From contig JACRMM010000069.1 in the NCBI GenBank assembly GCA_016214985.1, forward strand, positions 1 to 37,915: a stretch of DNA of 37,915 nucleotides. The letters run 5' to 3'. Position numbers and translations under genes: made by a program. Below, one piece after another: positions 21,569 to 33,667 of the stretch; position 1 is the stretch's first letter; each line of letters begins with the position of its first letter. This DNA is from Deltaproteobacteria bacterium. GTDB lineage: Bacteria; Desulfobacterota; Deferrisomatia; Deferrisomatales; JACRMM01. A model generated the notes under the pieces. That model did no database searches and had not been told where the DNA came from. It worked only from the letters and a program-made list of their open reading frames with translations.

Positions 21569-21940
21569 GGGGTGGCTGGGTACCATTGGCCGGGGTTTCA
21601 GCATCGAAAAATGGCGCGCACTTTCGGACGGCCCCGAGTGCAAAAGATGAGAATCGCGCCAAATTGGGTGTAGGGGTAGGGGGGGTACCTTCTCGGGTCG
21701 GTGAGCGCCCGCCTGAGAGTGAATGCCCGTCACCCTCGCGGGCGACCTCACCGCCCCGCTATACGCGCAAGCTATTGACCAGAAGGATCTCCCGGGCGTT
21801 CAACCCAACAGGATGAAGATATCAACCCAACTATGCTAAACCATTGATTTTTCCGTTTTGACACGCGCACGTCGTTGTGGTTCCCTGTCGCCAACGGCGG
21901 CCGACTCTCAGCGCCACAACCGACAGAAGGAGAACGGACA
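21569..21940. other. Noncoding right-end region of the element
   Basis: No gene recognised. It contains the 10-base direct repeat TCAACCCAAC at 21800 and 21822, exactly 22 bases (about two helical turns) apart in an AT-richer patch, which could be integrase arm sites. A TTGACA at 21857 may belong to a promoter for the small gene at 21941. Confidence 0.4.
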
Positions 21941-22099
21941 ATGAAGAACACGAAGAAAGACGCGAGCTGGCTGAAGGAGTTGACACGGGAGGACTTGGCG
22001 CGGGAGGCGAACGCGGCAACCGCTGAACTAGGAGAGATCTACGAGAGGGAGGCAGAACTGACAGCACTGGTCAGGGAGATCGCCCTCCAACTGCCGTAG
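21941..22099 (+). CDS. Small helical protein, 52 residues
   Basis: A short protein starting MKNTKKDASWLKELTREDLA and continuing as a charged helix (AELGEIYEREAELTALVREI). GAAGGAG lies eight bases upstream of the ATG, which makes translation likely. No family is recognised; a coiled-coil dimer or a small regulator such as an excision factor is possible given its place next to the right attachment site. Confidence 0.6.
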   Translation: MKNTKKDASWLKELTREDLAREANAATAELGEIYEREAELTALVREIALQLP

Positions 22100-22122
22100 G
22101 TGCCAGGACGGCAGCGAACGAG

Positions 22123-22157
22123 GGGCCGGGGCCGTTGGGTTCCGGCCCTTCGTCGTT
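22123..22157 (+). terminator. Terminator-like hairpin after the small gene
   Basis: GGGCCGG (22123-22129) pairs with CCGGCCC (22142-22148), followed by CTTCGTCGTTT. A weaker version of the same hairpin lies in the relic at 10480-10560. Confidence 0.45.
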
Positions 22158-22236
22158 TCGGTGGGACAGGCAGACGAAATAGGGACGTCGGAGGCCGCGG
22201 GTTGGAAATAGGGTTGGAAACCAAAAACCAGAGCAC

Positions 22237-22270
22237 AAAAAAGGGGACCTACGATCTCTCGTAAGTCCCC
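22237..22270 (-). terminator. Terminator of tRNA-fMet
   Basis: On the minus strand, a 12-pair stem with one mismatch (GGGGAC-x-TACGA / TCGTA-x-GTCCCC, loop of four) followed by TTTTTT. It starts 11 bases past the CCA of the tRNA. It lies within the element, so the element supplies a terminator for the host tRNA. Confidence 0.8.
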
Positions 22271-22281
22271 GTTTTCATTAA

Positions 22282-22358
<77 letters not shown>

Positions 22359-22371
22359 ACACGTGGAGCGC

Positions 22372-22400
22372 ATTATCGGTGGCCGACCGGGGTGTGTCAA
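22372..22400 (-). promoter_or_regulatory. Promoter of tRNA-fMet
   Basis: On the minus strand, TTGACA (22395-22400), a 17-base spacer and GATAAT (22372-22377), 13 bases before the tRNA 5' end. Near-consensus, as expected for a stable-RNA gene. Confidence 0.78.
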
Positions 22401-22467
22401 GCCGGTTCTTGACGCGACACGCCGGCACCCATAAAATTCCGCTTTTCCCCCGTTTCGCAGGTACCCC

Positions 22468-23382
22468 ATGACCACCGAGAGCCTGACCCGAGACGTGCGC
22501 GCGCTGCTTCGGGACCGCCACGCAATCCTCCTCGCCCACAACTACCAACGCCCAGAGGTCCAGGACGCGGCCGATCTCACGGGCGACAGCCTGGGCCTGT
22601 CGCAGGCGGCGGCCCGCACCGACGCCCGGGTCATCGTCTTCTGCGGCGTGCACTTCATGGCGGAGAGCGCGGCGATCCTGAGCCCCGACAAGACCGTGCT
22701 CCTACCCCGGATGGATGCCGGCTGCCCCATGGCCGACATGATCACTGCCGACGACGTGCGAAGGATCCGCGACGAGCTCCCCGGAGTCCCCGTCGTCACC
22801 TACGTCAACTCCTCGGCCGAGGTGAAGGCTGAGAGCGACGTCTGCTGCACCTCGGCCAACGCGGTCAAGGTGACCCGGGCGGTGGGCGCGCCCCGCGTGT
22901 ACCTCGCCCCCGACCAGAACCTGGCCCAATGGGTCGCGCGCCACACGGACCAGGAAGTCCTCTACTGGAAGGGGTTCTGCCCCACGCACCATCGTCTCCG
23001 GGCCGAGCAGGTGCTCGAGGTCAAGGCCCGGTTCCCTGGCGCACCGTTCGTGGCCCACCCGGAGTGCCGCCCGGAGGTGATCGACTTGGCCGACGCCGTG
23101 CGGAGCACCTCGGGGATGATCGACTACTGCAAGGCACTCGACGCCGACACAGTGATCGTCGGGACCGAGGAGGGCGTGCTGCACCGCCTGCGCAAGGACA
23201 GCCCCGCGAAGCAGTTCGTGCTGGCGTATCCGGACTTCGTCTGCCCCAACATGAAGCTCACGGCCCTGGAGGACGTGCTCGAGGCCCTGGAGCGCGGCGA
23301 CCACGTCGTCACCGTGCCGGAGTCCACGCGCGTGCGCGCGAAGGCAGCGCTGGACCGCATGCTCCAGGCCGGCCGGGACTGA
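22468..23382 (+). CDS. nadA: Quinolinate synthase
   Basis: A 304-residue enzyme that condenses iminoaspartate with dihydroxyacetone phosphate to quinolinate in NAD synthesis. The three 4Fe-4S cluster ligands are C86 (MDAGCPMAD), C171 (KGFCPTHH) and C259 (DFVCPNMK), with spacing close to that in characterised NadA proteins. The N-terminal LLAHNYQRPEVQDAADLTGD and the HFMAESA and YVNSSAEVKAESDVCCTSAN stretches are family signatures. The size is that of the short, single-chain form. It is divergent from tRNA-fMet and followed by mfd after three bases. Confidence 0.96.
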   Translation: MTTESLTRDVRALLRDRHAILLAHNYQRPEVQDAADLTGDSLGLSQAAARTDARVIVFCGVHFMAESAAILSPDKTVLLPRMDAGCPMADMITADDVRRIRDELPGVPVVTYVNSSAEVKAESDVCCTSANAVKVTRAVGAPRVYLAPDQNLAQWVARHTDQEVLYWKGFCPTHHRLRAEQVLEVKARFPGAPFVAHPECRPEVIDLADAVRSTSGMIDYCKALDADTVIVGTEEGVLHRLRKDSPAKQFVLAYPDFVCPNMKLTALEDVLEALERGDHVVTVPESTRVRAKAALDRMLQAGRD

Positions 23383-23385
23383 GCG

Positions 23386-26300
23386 ATGGAGGGGCCGGAG
23401 CGGGAGCGCCTGGCGGCCCTCAGCCGAGCCCTGGGCGCAGACGGCGCGCGGCTCCGCGCCGAAGGGTTGCGGGGATCGAGCCGCGCCTACCTCCTGGCGC
23501 AGGTCCTCGCGCGGGCGAACCGACCGATGCTCGTCGTCACCGCCACGCAGGCCGAGGCGCGCACCTTCGCGACCGAGCTCTCCTTCTTCCTCGGCTCGGA
23601 CCGGGAGCCTGCCGCCGGCCCCTCGGACCCTCGCGTCGCCCTGTTCCCCTCCTGGGACAGCTCCCCGTTCGAGGCCATCCCGCCCCACCCCGATGTCTCG
23701 GCCCGCCGGATCGCCGCCCTCTTTAGGGCCCGGCAGGGCGGCGCCTTCGCGCTCGTCGCCCCGATCGGTGCCACCCTCCAACGGGTCTTCCCTCCGGAGG
23801 TCTTCGACGCGTCTTCCCTGCACCTGGCCACCGGCGCCCACGCGCCCCGGGAGTCCCTGTCCCGGCAGCTCGCCGAGGCCGGGTACCGGTTCACGGGCCA
23901 GGTCGAAGAGCGGGGGGAGGCGAGCCTGCGCGGAGGAATCGTCGACCTCTCCCCGCCCTTCTACCGCCAGCCCCTGCGCCTGGACCTCTTCGGCGACGAA
24001 ATCGAGTCCATCCGCACCTTCGACCCCGCGACCCAGCGCTCGACCGGGCGCCTGGAGGAGGCGCTGATCCTCCCCGCCCGGGAGGTGGTGGGCGGAGAGG
24101 ACGCCCTGGAGCGGGCCCTCGCCCGACTGCGGCGCCGCTGCCGGGAGCTGGGCATGACTACCTCCCAGACCGGTGAGCTTCTGGAGAGCCTGCGGGAGTC
24201 GCCCTTCTCGCCGCTCCGGGAGGCGCTGCTCCCGTACTTCTACGACCGCGCCGTCCCCCTCTGGGCGCACCTGCCCGACGGAGCCGTCCTGGTGCTCGAC
24301 GAAGCGGCCCGCATCCTGGAGCGGGGCGAAGAGGTCATGGAAGAGGAGGCACAGGCGCACGAGAGGGCCCTGGCCAAGGGCGCGGCCATGCCGGCCCTCG
24401 ACGAGGTCTACGTCGCCGCCGAGCAGTGGGCGGAGCTCCTCTCCACGCACCGGCGGCTTGATCTGGAGGAGGCGGAGCGAGCCTCACCCCCCTCCCAGGA
24501 CCGGTCGGCCGTGGTCCGCTTCGCCACCGCCTCGAACCGTGACCTGGTCGATTCGCTCCGCCAGAAGCGAGGCGGAGAGAAGCTCCTCTCGCCTCTGTCG
24601 GACCTCATCGCCGGGGCGCGGGAACGAGGACACGCGGTCTACCTCGTCGCCCGAACCCCGGGCCTCGCCCACAAACTGCGCGACTTCCTGACCGCCTACG
24701 ACATCGACGTCGGGCCCGACGAGCCGTTCCCTCTGGACGCTCCGGCCTCGGACGCCCGAATTCGCCTGTGCCTCGGCCCGCTGCTTCGCGGATTCCGGTT
24801 CCCGGCCCAGGGACTCGTCGTCGTGACCGAGGCGGAGATTCTCGGTGAGAAGCTGCGGCGAACACCGGTGCGGCGGGCGCCGTTTCGCTCGAGCCTCGCG
24901 GATCTGGAAGCGGGGAACGCCGTGGTGCACGCGGACTTCGGCATCGGGGTCTACCGGGGGCTCGTGCGCCTGGACGTCCAGGGCGAGGAGGGAGACTACC
25001 TCCACCTGGAGTACGCGGACGGTGACCGGCTCTACGTCCCGGTCACGCGGATCGGCCTCGTGCAGAAGTACTGGGGCCCGGAGGAGGGACTGCCGCGTCT
25101 CGACAAGCTGGGCGGCAAGGCGTGGGAGAAGGCGCGAAGAAAGGCCGAGGAGGGCATCGAGAAGATGGCCTACGAGCTCCTCGATCTCTACGCGCGCCGC
25201 CAGCTTGCCGAGCGCCCCCCTTACGGCGCCGCGGACCTGACCTTCCACGAGTTCGAGGCCACGTTCCCCTACGAGGAGACCCCGGACCAGCTCTCCGCGA
25301 TCGCGGACGTGCTGCGCGACCTGGAGGGCCCGCGGCCCATGGACCGCCTCATCTGCGGCGACGTGGGCTACGGAAAGACCGAGGTGGCAATCCGCGCCGC
25401 CTTGCGTGCCGTCCTCGACGGCCGACAGGTCGCGGTGCTGGTGCCCACGACGGTGCTCGCGGCGCAGCACTTCCAGAGCTTTCGCCGCCGGTTCGAGGGG
25501 TACCCCATCGAGGTCGAGATGCTCTCGCGGTTCGTCTCGGCCGCGGAGCAGCGCGACGTGTGCGAGCGCCTGGCCAAGGGCCGTGTGGACGTCGTGGTCG
25601 GCACGCACCGGCTCCTACAGCGCGACGTCACGTTTCGCAACCTCGGCCTGGTCGTGGTCGACGAGGAGCACCGTTTCGGCGTCGCCCAGAAGGAGCGGCT
25701 CAAGCAACTGCGCGCCCACGTGGACGTACTGACCCTCTCGGCGACCCCCATTCCCCGAACGCTCCACATGGGGCTCGCCGGAGTGCGCGACCTCTCGATC
25801 ATCGAGACCCCTCCGGCCGATCGGCTGGCGGTGCGCACACTGCTCGCCCGCTTCGACGAGGAGGTCATCCGCGACGCCATCCGGCGCGAACTGGCCCGGA
25901 GCGGCCAGGTGTACTTCGTGCACAACCGGGTCCAGTCCATCGCCGACCTGGCCGAGCAGGTCCGCTCCCTCGTGCCCGAGGCGCGCCTGGGCATCGGCCA
26001 CGGGCAAATGGGTGAGAAGGACCTCGAGGCGGTGATGCGCGCCTTCATCGGCGGCGAGCTCGACGTGCTCGTGTGCACGGCCATCATCGAGTCGGGCCTC
26101 GACATCCCCCGCGCCAACACGATCCTCATCAATCGCGCCGATCAGTTCGGCCTGGCCGACCTCTACCAGCTGCGGGGCCGCGTGGGGCGCTCGAACCTGC
26201 GGGCTTACGCGTACCTGCTCGTGCCGAGCGAGGCCGAGCTCACCGAGGACGCGCGAAAGCGCCTCCAGGCGCTCCAGGAGTTCACCGAGCTCGGCGCGGG

Positions 26301-26892
26301 TTTCAAGATCGCGACCCACGACCTGGAGATCCGGGGCGCGGGCGAGCTGCTGGGAAAGTCTCAATCGGGGCAGATGGCCGCCATCGGCTTCGACCTCTAT
26401 GCCGACCTCCTGGAGCGGGCGGTGCTCCGCCTGCGGGGAGAGCCCGCGGAGCGGCCGCCCGAGCCGGAGATCCACTTGAAGATTCCGGCTCACTTCCCCT
26501 CCGGCTACGTGGAAGACCCGGGTCAGCGCCTGACCCTCTACGAACGTCTCACCCGCGCGGCCGACGGGGCCGAGGTCGACGACCTGCGCTACGAGCTGAT
26601 CGACCGTTACGGCCCGCTGCCGCTGCCGGCCGAGCACCTGCTCGAGGTCATGAAGATCCGCCGCCGGCTCGTCGGCCTGCGCGCCCTGGGCCTCGACTAC
26701 AACGGCAAGGAGCTCGTGCTGAGCTTTGACGAGAACCCGGGCGTTGATCCGGCGGTGATCCTGGAACTGCTGCGGAACGAGCCCGCTCGCTGCCGCATCA
26801 CGCCCGACCACCGGGTCAAGTGGCAGACCGGGGCGCTGGAGATCCCGGAAGTCCTGCGGGCGGTGACGGACCTGTTGAATCGCCTGGGGTGA
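23386..26892 (+). CDS. mfd: Transcription-repair coupling factor
   Basis: A 1168-residue Mfd, which removes RNA polymerase stalled at DNA damage and recruits UvrA. Domains in order: UvrB-like N-terminal region (to ~330, including SFFLGSDREPAAGPSDPRVA), linker, CarD-like polymerase-interacting domain (~500-580, DFGIGVYRGLVRLDVQG), RecG-like SF2 helicase with Walker A GDVGYGKTE (K664) and DEEH (759-762), motif SATPIPRTLHM, the translocation motif with YQLRGRVGRSN, and the C-terminal TRCF domain. Length is normal. It starts three bases after nadA and clusters with uvrA, the partner it recruits. Confidence 0.97.
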   Translation: MEGPERERLAALSRALGADGARLRAEGLRGSSRAYLLAQVLARANRPMLVVTATQAEARTFATELSFFLGSDREPAAGPSDPRVALFPSWDSSPFEAIPPHPDVSARRIAALFRARQGGAFALVAPIGATLQRVFPPEVFDASSLHLATGAHAPRESLSRQLAEAGYRFTGQVEERGEASLRGGIVDLSPPFYRQPLRLDLFGDEIESIRTFDPATQRSTGRLEEALILPAREVVGGEDALERALARLRRRCRELGMTTSQTGELLESLRESPFSPLREALLPYFYDRAVPLWAHLPDGAVLVLDEAARILERGEEVMEEEAQAHERALAKGAAMPALDEVYVAAEQWAELLSTHRRLDLEEAERASPPSQDRSAVVRFATASNRDLVDSLRQKRGGEKLLSPLSDLIAGARERGHAVYLVARTPGLAHKLRDFLTAYDIDVGPDEPFPLDAPASDARIRLCLGPLLRGFRFPAQGLVVVTEAEILGEKLRRTPVRRAPFRSSLADLEAGNAVVHADFGIGVYRGLVRLDVQGEEGDYLHLEYADGDRLYVPVTRIGLVQKYWGPEEGLPRLDKLGGKAWEKARRKAEEGIEKMAYELLDLYARRQLAERPPYGAADLTFHEFEATFPYEETPDQLSAIADVLRDLEGPRPMDRLICGDVGYGKTEVAIRAALRAVLDGRQVAVLVPTTVLAAQHFQSFRRRFEGYPIEVEMLSRFVSAAEQRDVCERLAKGRVDVVVGTHRLLQRDVTFRNLGLVVVDEEHRFGVAQKERLKQLRAHVDVLTLSATPIPRTLHMGLAGVRDLSIIETPPADRLAVRTLLARFDEEVIRDAIRRELARSGQVYFVHNRVQSIADLAEQVRSLVPEARLGIGHGQMGEKDLEAVMRAFIGGELDVLVCTAIIESGLDIPRANTILINRADQFGLADLYQLRGRVGRSNLRAYAYLLVPSEAELTEDARKRLQALQEFTELGAGFKIATHDLEIRGAGELLGKSQSGQMAAIGFDLYADLLERAVLRLRGEPAERPPEPEIHLKIPAHFPSGYVEDPGQRLTLYERLTRAADGAEVDDLRYELIDRYGPLPLPAEHLLEVMKIRRRLVGLRALGLDYNGKELVLSFDENPGVDPAVILELLRNEPARCRITPDHRVKWQTGALEIPEVLRAVTDLLNRLG

Positions 26893-27022
26893 TGTGCTAG
26901 CGTGCCTCGGCTACCCTCAGCCCTGCGTTTCCCCCGTTCCCGCCCTGCGCTGCGCGTTGCTCGGCCCTCCCCTTGTCGACCACGGGATGAGCTCACTCGC
27001 GGGGCCGCACTCCGAGGTCCTC

Positions 27023-27928
27023 ATGACGCGACTGCTCCTCATCCTGCTAGCCCTTGTCGTGTCCGTCTCGACGGCCCTGGCCCGTGTTGTCGACGGCGTG
27101 GCCGCAGTCGTCGACGGCCAGGTCATCACGCGAAGCGACGTGGACGACCTCGTCGGGACCCGGGGGCCCCAGGAAGGGGTGCCCGGCGCCAGGGACCGTG
27201 GCGCCGACGCTCTGGATTCACTCATCGAGAAGGCACTGGTCGAGAAGGAAGCGGCCCGGCTCGGCGTGTCGGTGACCGACGAGGACGTCGAGAACAGCCT
27301 CGGGGAGATCCGAAAGAGGAACAACCTCGACGACAAGGGCTTCCGATCGGCGCTCGCGAGCCAGGGTCTGGACTACGACGTGTACGTCCGCGAGTTGAGG
27401 GCCCAGATCCTCCGGGTGAAGCTCGCCGGGCTGGTCCTGCGCCCCCGGATCCGCACCGACGAAGAAGCCATCAAGGAGTATTACCTGAAGCACGTGAGCG
27501 ACTTCTGCGAGCCTCCGAAGGTGCGCCTGGGCCACCTGCAGGCAGCCGACCGTCAGGCCGCGGAAGGTGCGAGAGCGCGGCTGGCCGCCGGAGAGGCGCC
27601 AGACGCCGTAGCCAAGGACCTTCCGGGCTCCAAAGGGTATCAGGACATGGGTCTGCTCGACGTCGGGAGCCTCTCGGAGGCCGTGCGGGCCGCCATCCAG
27701 GGGGTGGGACCCGGGGGGGTAGCCCCGGTCGTCGAGCTCGACGGCGTCTGCCACCTCTTTCTGGTCGCCGAGGAGAAGAAGGGCGGAGCGCTCCGTTACG
27801 AGGATCTCCCGGACGACGCCAAGCAGGTCGTGAAGAACCGCTTCTTCGACGAGCAGGAGCAGGACCTCTACCGCGGGTGGATCGACGCGCTCAAGCAGAA
27901 GGCGAAAATTGAGCGGCCAGGCAGCTAG
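27023..27928 (+). CDS. SurA-like periplasmic foldase / PPIC-type isomerase
   Basis: A 301-residue exported chaperone. Signal peptide MTRLLLILLALVVSVSTALA, then the SurA N-terminal domain (VVDGVAAVVDGQVITRSDVD, LIEKALVEKEAARLGVSVTD, FRSALASQGLDYDVYVRELR) and one divergent parvulin-like region (~165-270). Enzymatic residues of PPIC are not clearly conserved, so it may act mainly as a chaperone for outer-membrane proteins. The ATG at 27023 is chosen for the signal peptide. The position between mfd and pdxA is typical of deltaproteobacteria. Confidence 0.85.
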   Translation: MTRLLLILLALVVSVSTALARVVDGVAAVVDGQVITRSDVDDLVGTRGPQEGVPGARDRGADALDSLIEKALVEKEAARLGVSVTDEDVENSLGEIRKRNNLDDKGFRSALASQGLDYDVYVRELRAQILRVKLAGLVLRPRIRTDEEAIKEYYLKHVSDFCEPPKVRLGHLQAADRQAAEGARARLAAGEAPDAVAKDLPGSKGYQDMGLLDVGSLSEAVRAAIQGVGPGGVAPVVELDGVCHLFLVAEEKKGGALRYEDLPDDAKQVVKNRFFDEQEQDLYRGWIDALKQKAKIERPGS

Positions 27929-27992
27929 GCAGCCGGGCCGCTCGGCGGTCGGGCAACCAAGCAGCCAAGCGGCCGGGCCGCACGGCCACGCT
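27929..27992. repeat. Short imperfect repeats between surA-like gene and pdxA
   Basis: Repeated GGCAGC/GGCCG-type words (AGGCAGCTAGGCAGCCGGGC, then AAGCAGCCAAGCGGCCGGGC) fill the gap. A similar tract, GCTAGGAGGCTAGGAG, follows rng at 37768. They look like expansions of simple octamers and have no obvious function. Confidence 0.45.
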
Positions 27993-28964
27993 GTGCGCTT
28001 GCGCATCGGGCTCACCTGCGGGGAGCCGGCCGGAATCGGCGCCGAGGTGGCGGTTCGTGCCCTCGCCGAGGGGCTGCCCGCCGGCGTTGAGCCCGTGCTG
28101 GTGGGACCGCGGGCGGTCTGGGAGCAGGCGGCCGCGCTCGTGGGGGCACGGTCCGCCCTCGAGGGTCGAGAGCTCTGGGCACCGTCAGAGGACCTTCGCC
28201 CCGACTGGGCCTGGGGACGGCCTACGGCCCGATCCGGGCGAATCGCCGCCGAGGCTGTGGAACACGCTGCCCGCGCGTGCCTGGAACGGCGCCTCGACGC
28301 GATGGTGACCGCGCCCCTCACGAAGGAGGGCCTCGCCGCCGCGGGCCGCCCCTATCCGGGTCACACGGAGCTCTTGGAGGCCCTGTGTGGGGGGGCGAAG
28401 GCGACCATGATGCTGGCCGGCCCGCGGCTCCGGGTCGTCCTGGTCACCACCCACGCGGCCCTGGCCGACGTTCCCCGGCTCGTGACGCGGGAAGCCGTAC
28501 TCCACGCCATCGAGGCCGCCCATCGGGGCCTTACGGCCGACCTCGGGATCGCAAGGCCCCGCCTCGCCGTGACCGGGCTCAACCCACACTGCGGCGAAGG
28601 CGGGCTCTTGGGCTGCGAGGAGCGCGAAACGATTGCCCCGGCCCTCGACGCAGCCCGCGCGGCGGGCATCTCGGCGGAAGGCCCCTTCGCCGCGGACGGC
28701 CTCTTCCCTCGGGCCTTCGAGGGAGAATTCGACGCCGTGGTGGCCATGTACCACGACCAGGGGCTCGTGGCCCTCAAGCTGGCCCACTTTCACGAGGGGG
28801 TGAACGTCACCCTGGGGCTTCCGCTCGTGCGCACGAGCCCGGACCACGGCACCGCGTTCGACCGGGCCGGGCGCGGCACCGCCCGCGCCGACAGCTTCCG
28901 CGAGGCGGTGCGCCAGGCTGCGGAGATCGCCGGCCGACGGCTCGGATCCGGGGGAAGGCCGTGA
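27993..28964 (+). CDS. pdxA: 4-hydroxythreonine-4-phosphate dehydrogenase
   Basis: About 323 residues. PdxA oxidises 4-phosphohydroxythreonine in pyridoxal phosphate synthesis. Signatures present: LRIGLTCGEPAGIGAEVAVR at the N-terminus, VTAPLTKEGL, the metal-binding histidines in YPGHTELLE, TTHAALADVP and AMYHDQGLVALK, and TSPDHGTAFDRAGRG. The GTG at 27993 is preferred because the family similarity begins there; a TTG at 27909 would add a repetitive, non-conserved leader. Its stop overlaps the next start (GTGA). Confidence 0.94.
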   Translation: MRLRIGLTCGEPAGIGAEVAVRALAEGLPAGVEPVLVGPRAVWEQAAALVGARSALEGRELWAPSEDLRPDWAWGRPTARSGRIAAEAVEHAARACLERRLDAMVTAPLTKEGLAAAGRPYPGHTELLEALCGGAKATMMLAGPRLRVVLVTTHAALADVPRLVTREAVLHAIEAAHRGLTADLGIARPRLAVTGLNPHCGEGGLLGCEERETIAPALDAARAAGISAEGPFAADGLFPRAFEGEFDAVVAMYHDQGLVALKLAHFHEGVNVTLGLPLVRTSPDHGTAFDRAGRGTARADSFREAVRQAAEIAGRRLGSGGRP

Positions 28965-30382
28965 CGATCACCTTCGGCACCGACGGCTGGCGCGGCATCA
29001 TCTCCCGCGACTTCACGTTTGCGAACGTGCGGCGCGTGGTCGCTGCCATCGGGGCCTACCTGGAGGAGCAGGGGACGTCGAACCACGGTGTGGCGGTGGC
29101 CTACGACCGCCGCTTCCTGTCGGAGCAGTACGCCGCCGAGGCCGCCGGCGTCCTGGCGGCCTCGGGGGTCCCGGTGCAGCTCGCGGCCACCCCGCTGCCC
29201 ACCCCGGTGCTCTCCTGGGCGGTCCGTCAGGGCGGGCTCGGCGGGGGGATCATGATCACCGCCTCCCACAACCCGCCCGCCTGGAATGGGATCAAGTTCA
29301 AGGAGTCCTTCGGCGGTCCGGCCCGCGGCCCAGCCTGCCGGAGGATCGAGGAGCTCCTGGCCGGTCCGAGTCCGGCCGGCGACGACATCGCGTGCCTGCC
29401 ACCCGACCGGTTGGGCCGATGCAGCCTCGTTTCCGTGCTCGACGCCTGGGAGGGGTACGGCGAGGCCCTGCAGCGGCTGGTAGACTTCGACGCCCTGCGC
29501 CGCGCGGGCCCGCGGGTCGCGGTGGACTGCATGCACGGGAGCGGCACGCCCTGGCTGCGCCGCCTCCTGGAGCAGGCGGGCTGCCACGTCGTGGAGCTCC
29601 ACGGCGACCACAACCCCGGCTTCCGCGGGGTGCCCCCAGAGCCGATCGCGGCGAATCTGGCGGAGCTGGAGGAGGCGGTGCGGGTCGAGGGGTGCCGGCT
29701 GGGGCTCGCCACCGACGGAGACGCGGATCGCATCGGCGCCGTGGACGAGCGGGGCCGCTACTTCTCGACCCAGCGGATCTTCGCCGTGCTGCTGCACTAT
29801 CTGCGCGAACACAAGGGCCTCCGGGGGGACGCGGCCAAGGCGGTATCGGCCACCTCGATGATCGACCTTCTGGCGTCGCGCCACGGCTTCGAGGTCGTCC
29901 TGACGCCGATCGGGTTCAAGCACCTCGCCGCGGCGATGCTGGAGAGAGACATCCTCATCGGCGGCGAGGAGAGCGGCGGCATCGGCATCTCGGCTCATCT
30001 TCCGGAGCGCGACGGCCTCCTGAACGCATTGCTCCTGGCCGAGATCGTCGCCACCGGCTCGGGGCTCCGGGAGTACGTGCAGCAGATCTTCGACGAGGTG
30101 GGGTACTTCACCTACGACCGGATCGACCTGCGGCTCGACCGGGAGGCGATCCAGGCCGTGCGTGACCGGATGGGGGCGCTCCGGGAGGTCGGCTCCCTGG
30201 CCGGGCGGCCGGTCCGCGAGGTCTTGGCCCTCGACGGCACGCGGCTGCTGCGCGACGACGCCTCGTGGCTCCTCATCCGCCCGTCCGGCACGGAGCCGCT
30301 GCTGCGGATCTACGCCGAGGCGCGCAGCCGCGCCGAGGTCGAGGAGTTGCTGCGCGAAGGAAGACGGCTGGCCGGCCTTTGA
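28961..30382 (+). CDS. Phosphoglucomutase/phosphomannomutase family protein
   Basis: A 473-residue phosphohexomutase of the alpha-D-phosphohexomutase superfamily. It starts ITFGTDGWRGIISRDFTFAN, has the phosphoserine loop in ITASHNPPAWNGIKFK, the metal loop ATDGDADRIGAVDERG, the sugar-binding IGGEESGGIG and the phosphate loop RPSGTEPLLRIYAEA. It interconverts 1- and 6-phosphosugars; the sugar cannot be assigned from sequence. The GTG start overlaps the pdxA stop by four bases (GTGA), giving translational coupling. Confidence 0.93.
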   Translation: MTITFGTDGWRGIISRDFTFANVRRVVAAIGAYLEEQGTSNHGVAVAYDRRFLSEQYAAEAAGVLAASGVPVQLAATPLPTPVLSWAVRQGGLGGGIMITASHNPPAWNGIKFKESFGGPARGPACRRIEELLAGPSPAGDDIACLPPDRLGRCSLVSVLDAWEGYGEALQRLVDFDALRRAGPRVAVDCMHGSGTPWLRRLLEQAGCHVVELHGDHNPGFRGVPPEPIAANLAELEEAVRVEGCRLGLATDGDADRIGAVDERGRYFSTQRIFAVLLHYLREHKGLRGDAAKAVSATSMIDLLASRHGFEVVLTPIGFKHLAAAMLERDILIGGEESGGIGISAHLPERDGLLNALLLAEIVATGSGLREYVQQIFDEVGYFTYDRIDLRLDREAIQAVRDRMGALREVGSLAGRPVREVLALDGTRLLRDDASWLLIRPSGTEPLLRIYAEARSRAEVEELLREGRRLAGL

Positions 30383-30394
30383 TCACTCACCCCG

Positions 30395-30422
30395 CGGAAC
30401 GTGGAACCCGGAACTTGGAACC
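30395..30422 (+). repeat. Four heptamers (C/T)GGAAC(N) before uvrA
   Basis: CGGAACG-TGGAACC-CGGAACT-TGGAACC in tandem, ending three bases before the uvrA ATG. The last GGAAC doubles as a weak ribosome-binding site. Confidence 0.7.
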
Positions 30423-30425
30423 CTG

Positions 30426-33373
<2,948 letters not shown>

Positions 33374-33377
<4 letters not shown>

Positions 33378-33667
33378 TCTTCTGTCAGCGCTGCGGAGCC
33401 GAGCTGCCGCCGGGGAGCCTGAAGTACCTCGTCACGATCCACGTTACCGCCGACTTCGACGGGGTGCTCCCGGCCGAGGGAGACCGAGAGGACCTGGAGG
33501 CCTTCATGCACCAGCTCGACGCCGAGGACCCCGTGTCCCTGGAGAACGACGTGTACCAGTCCCAGGGGTACCTGTTGTGCCCGGCCTGCAAACGCACCGT
33601 CCTCGCCGATCCCCTGGGGCTCGCGCGAGACGGGGAGGACGTCGGGGAAGGCGGAAGGGTCCACTGA
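33374..33667 (+). CDS. Small zinc-ribbon protein, function unknown
   Basis: A 97-residue protein starting IFCQRCGAELPPGSLKYLVT with a second pair in LLCPACKRTVLADPLG, so four cysteines for one zinc ribbon around an acidic middle (DGVLPAEGDREDLEAFMHQL). The GTG start overlaps the uvrA stop (GTGA) and its own stop overlaps the next ATG (TGATG). Its tight coupling suggests a role linked to uvrA or to the radical SAM protein. Confidence 0.8.

Noticed and set aside
22702..24450. 582-codon open frame on the minus strand opposite nadA and mfd
   Set aside because: It is antisense to two well-conserved genes; at this GC content long antisense frames are common, and the translation is Arg/Gly/Glu/Leu-rich without any domain.
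28277..28960. Upstream extension of the phosphohexomutase frame
   Set aside because: It is out of frame with and inside pdxA; family similarity starts at the GTG 28961, which overlaps the pdxA stop.
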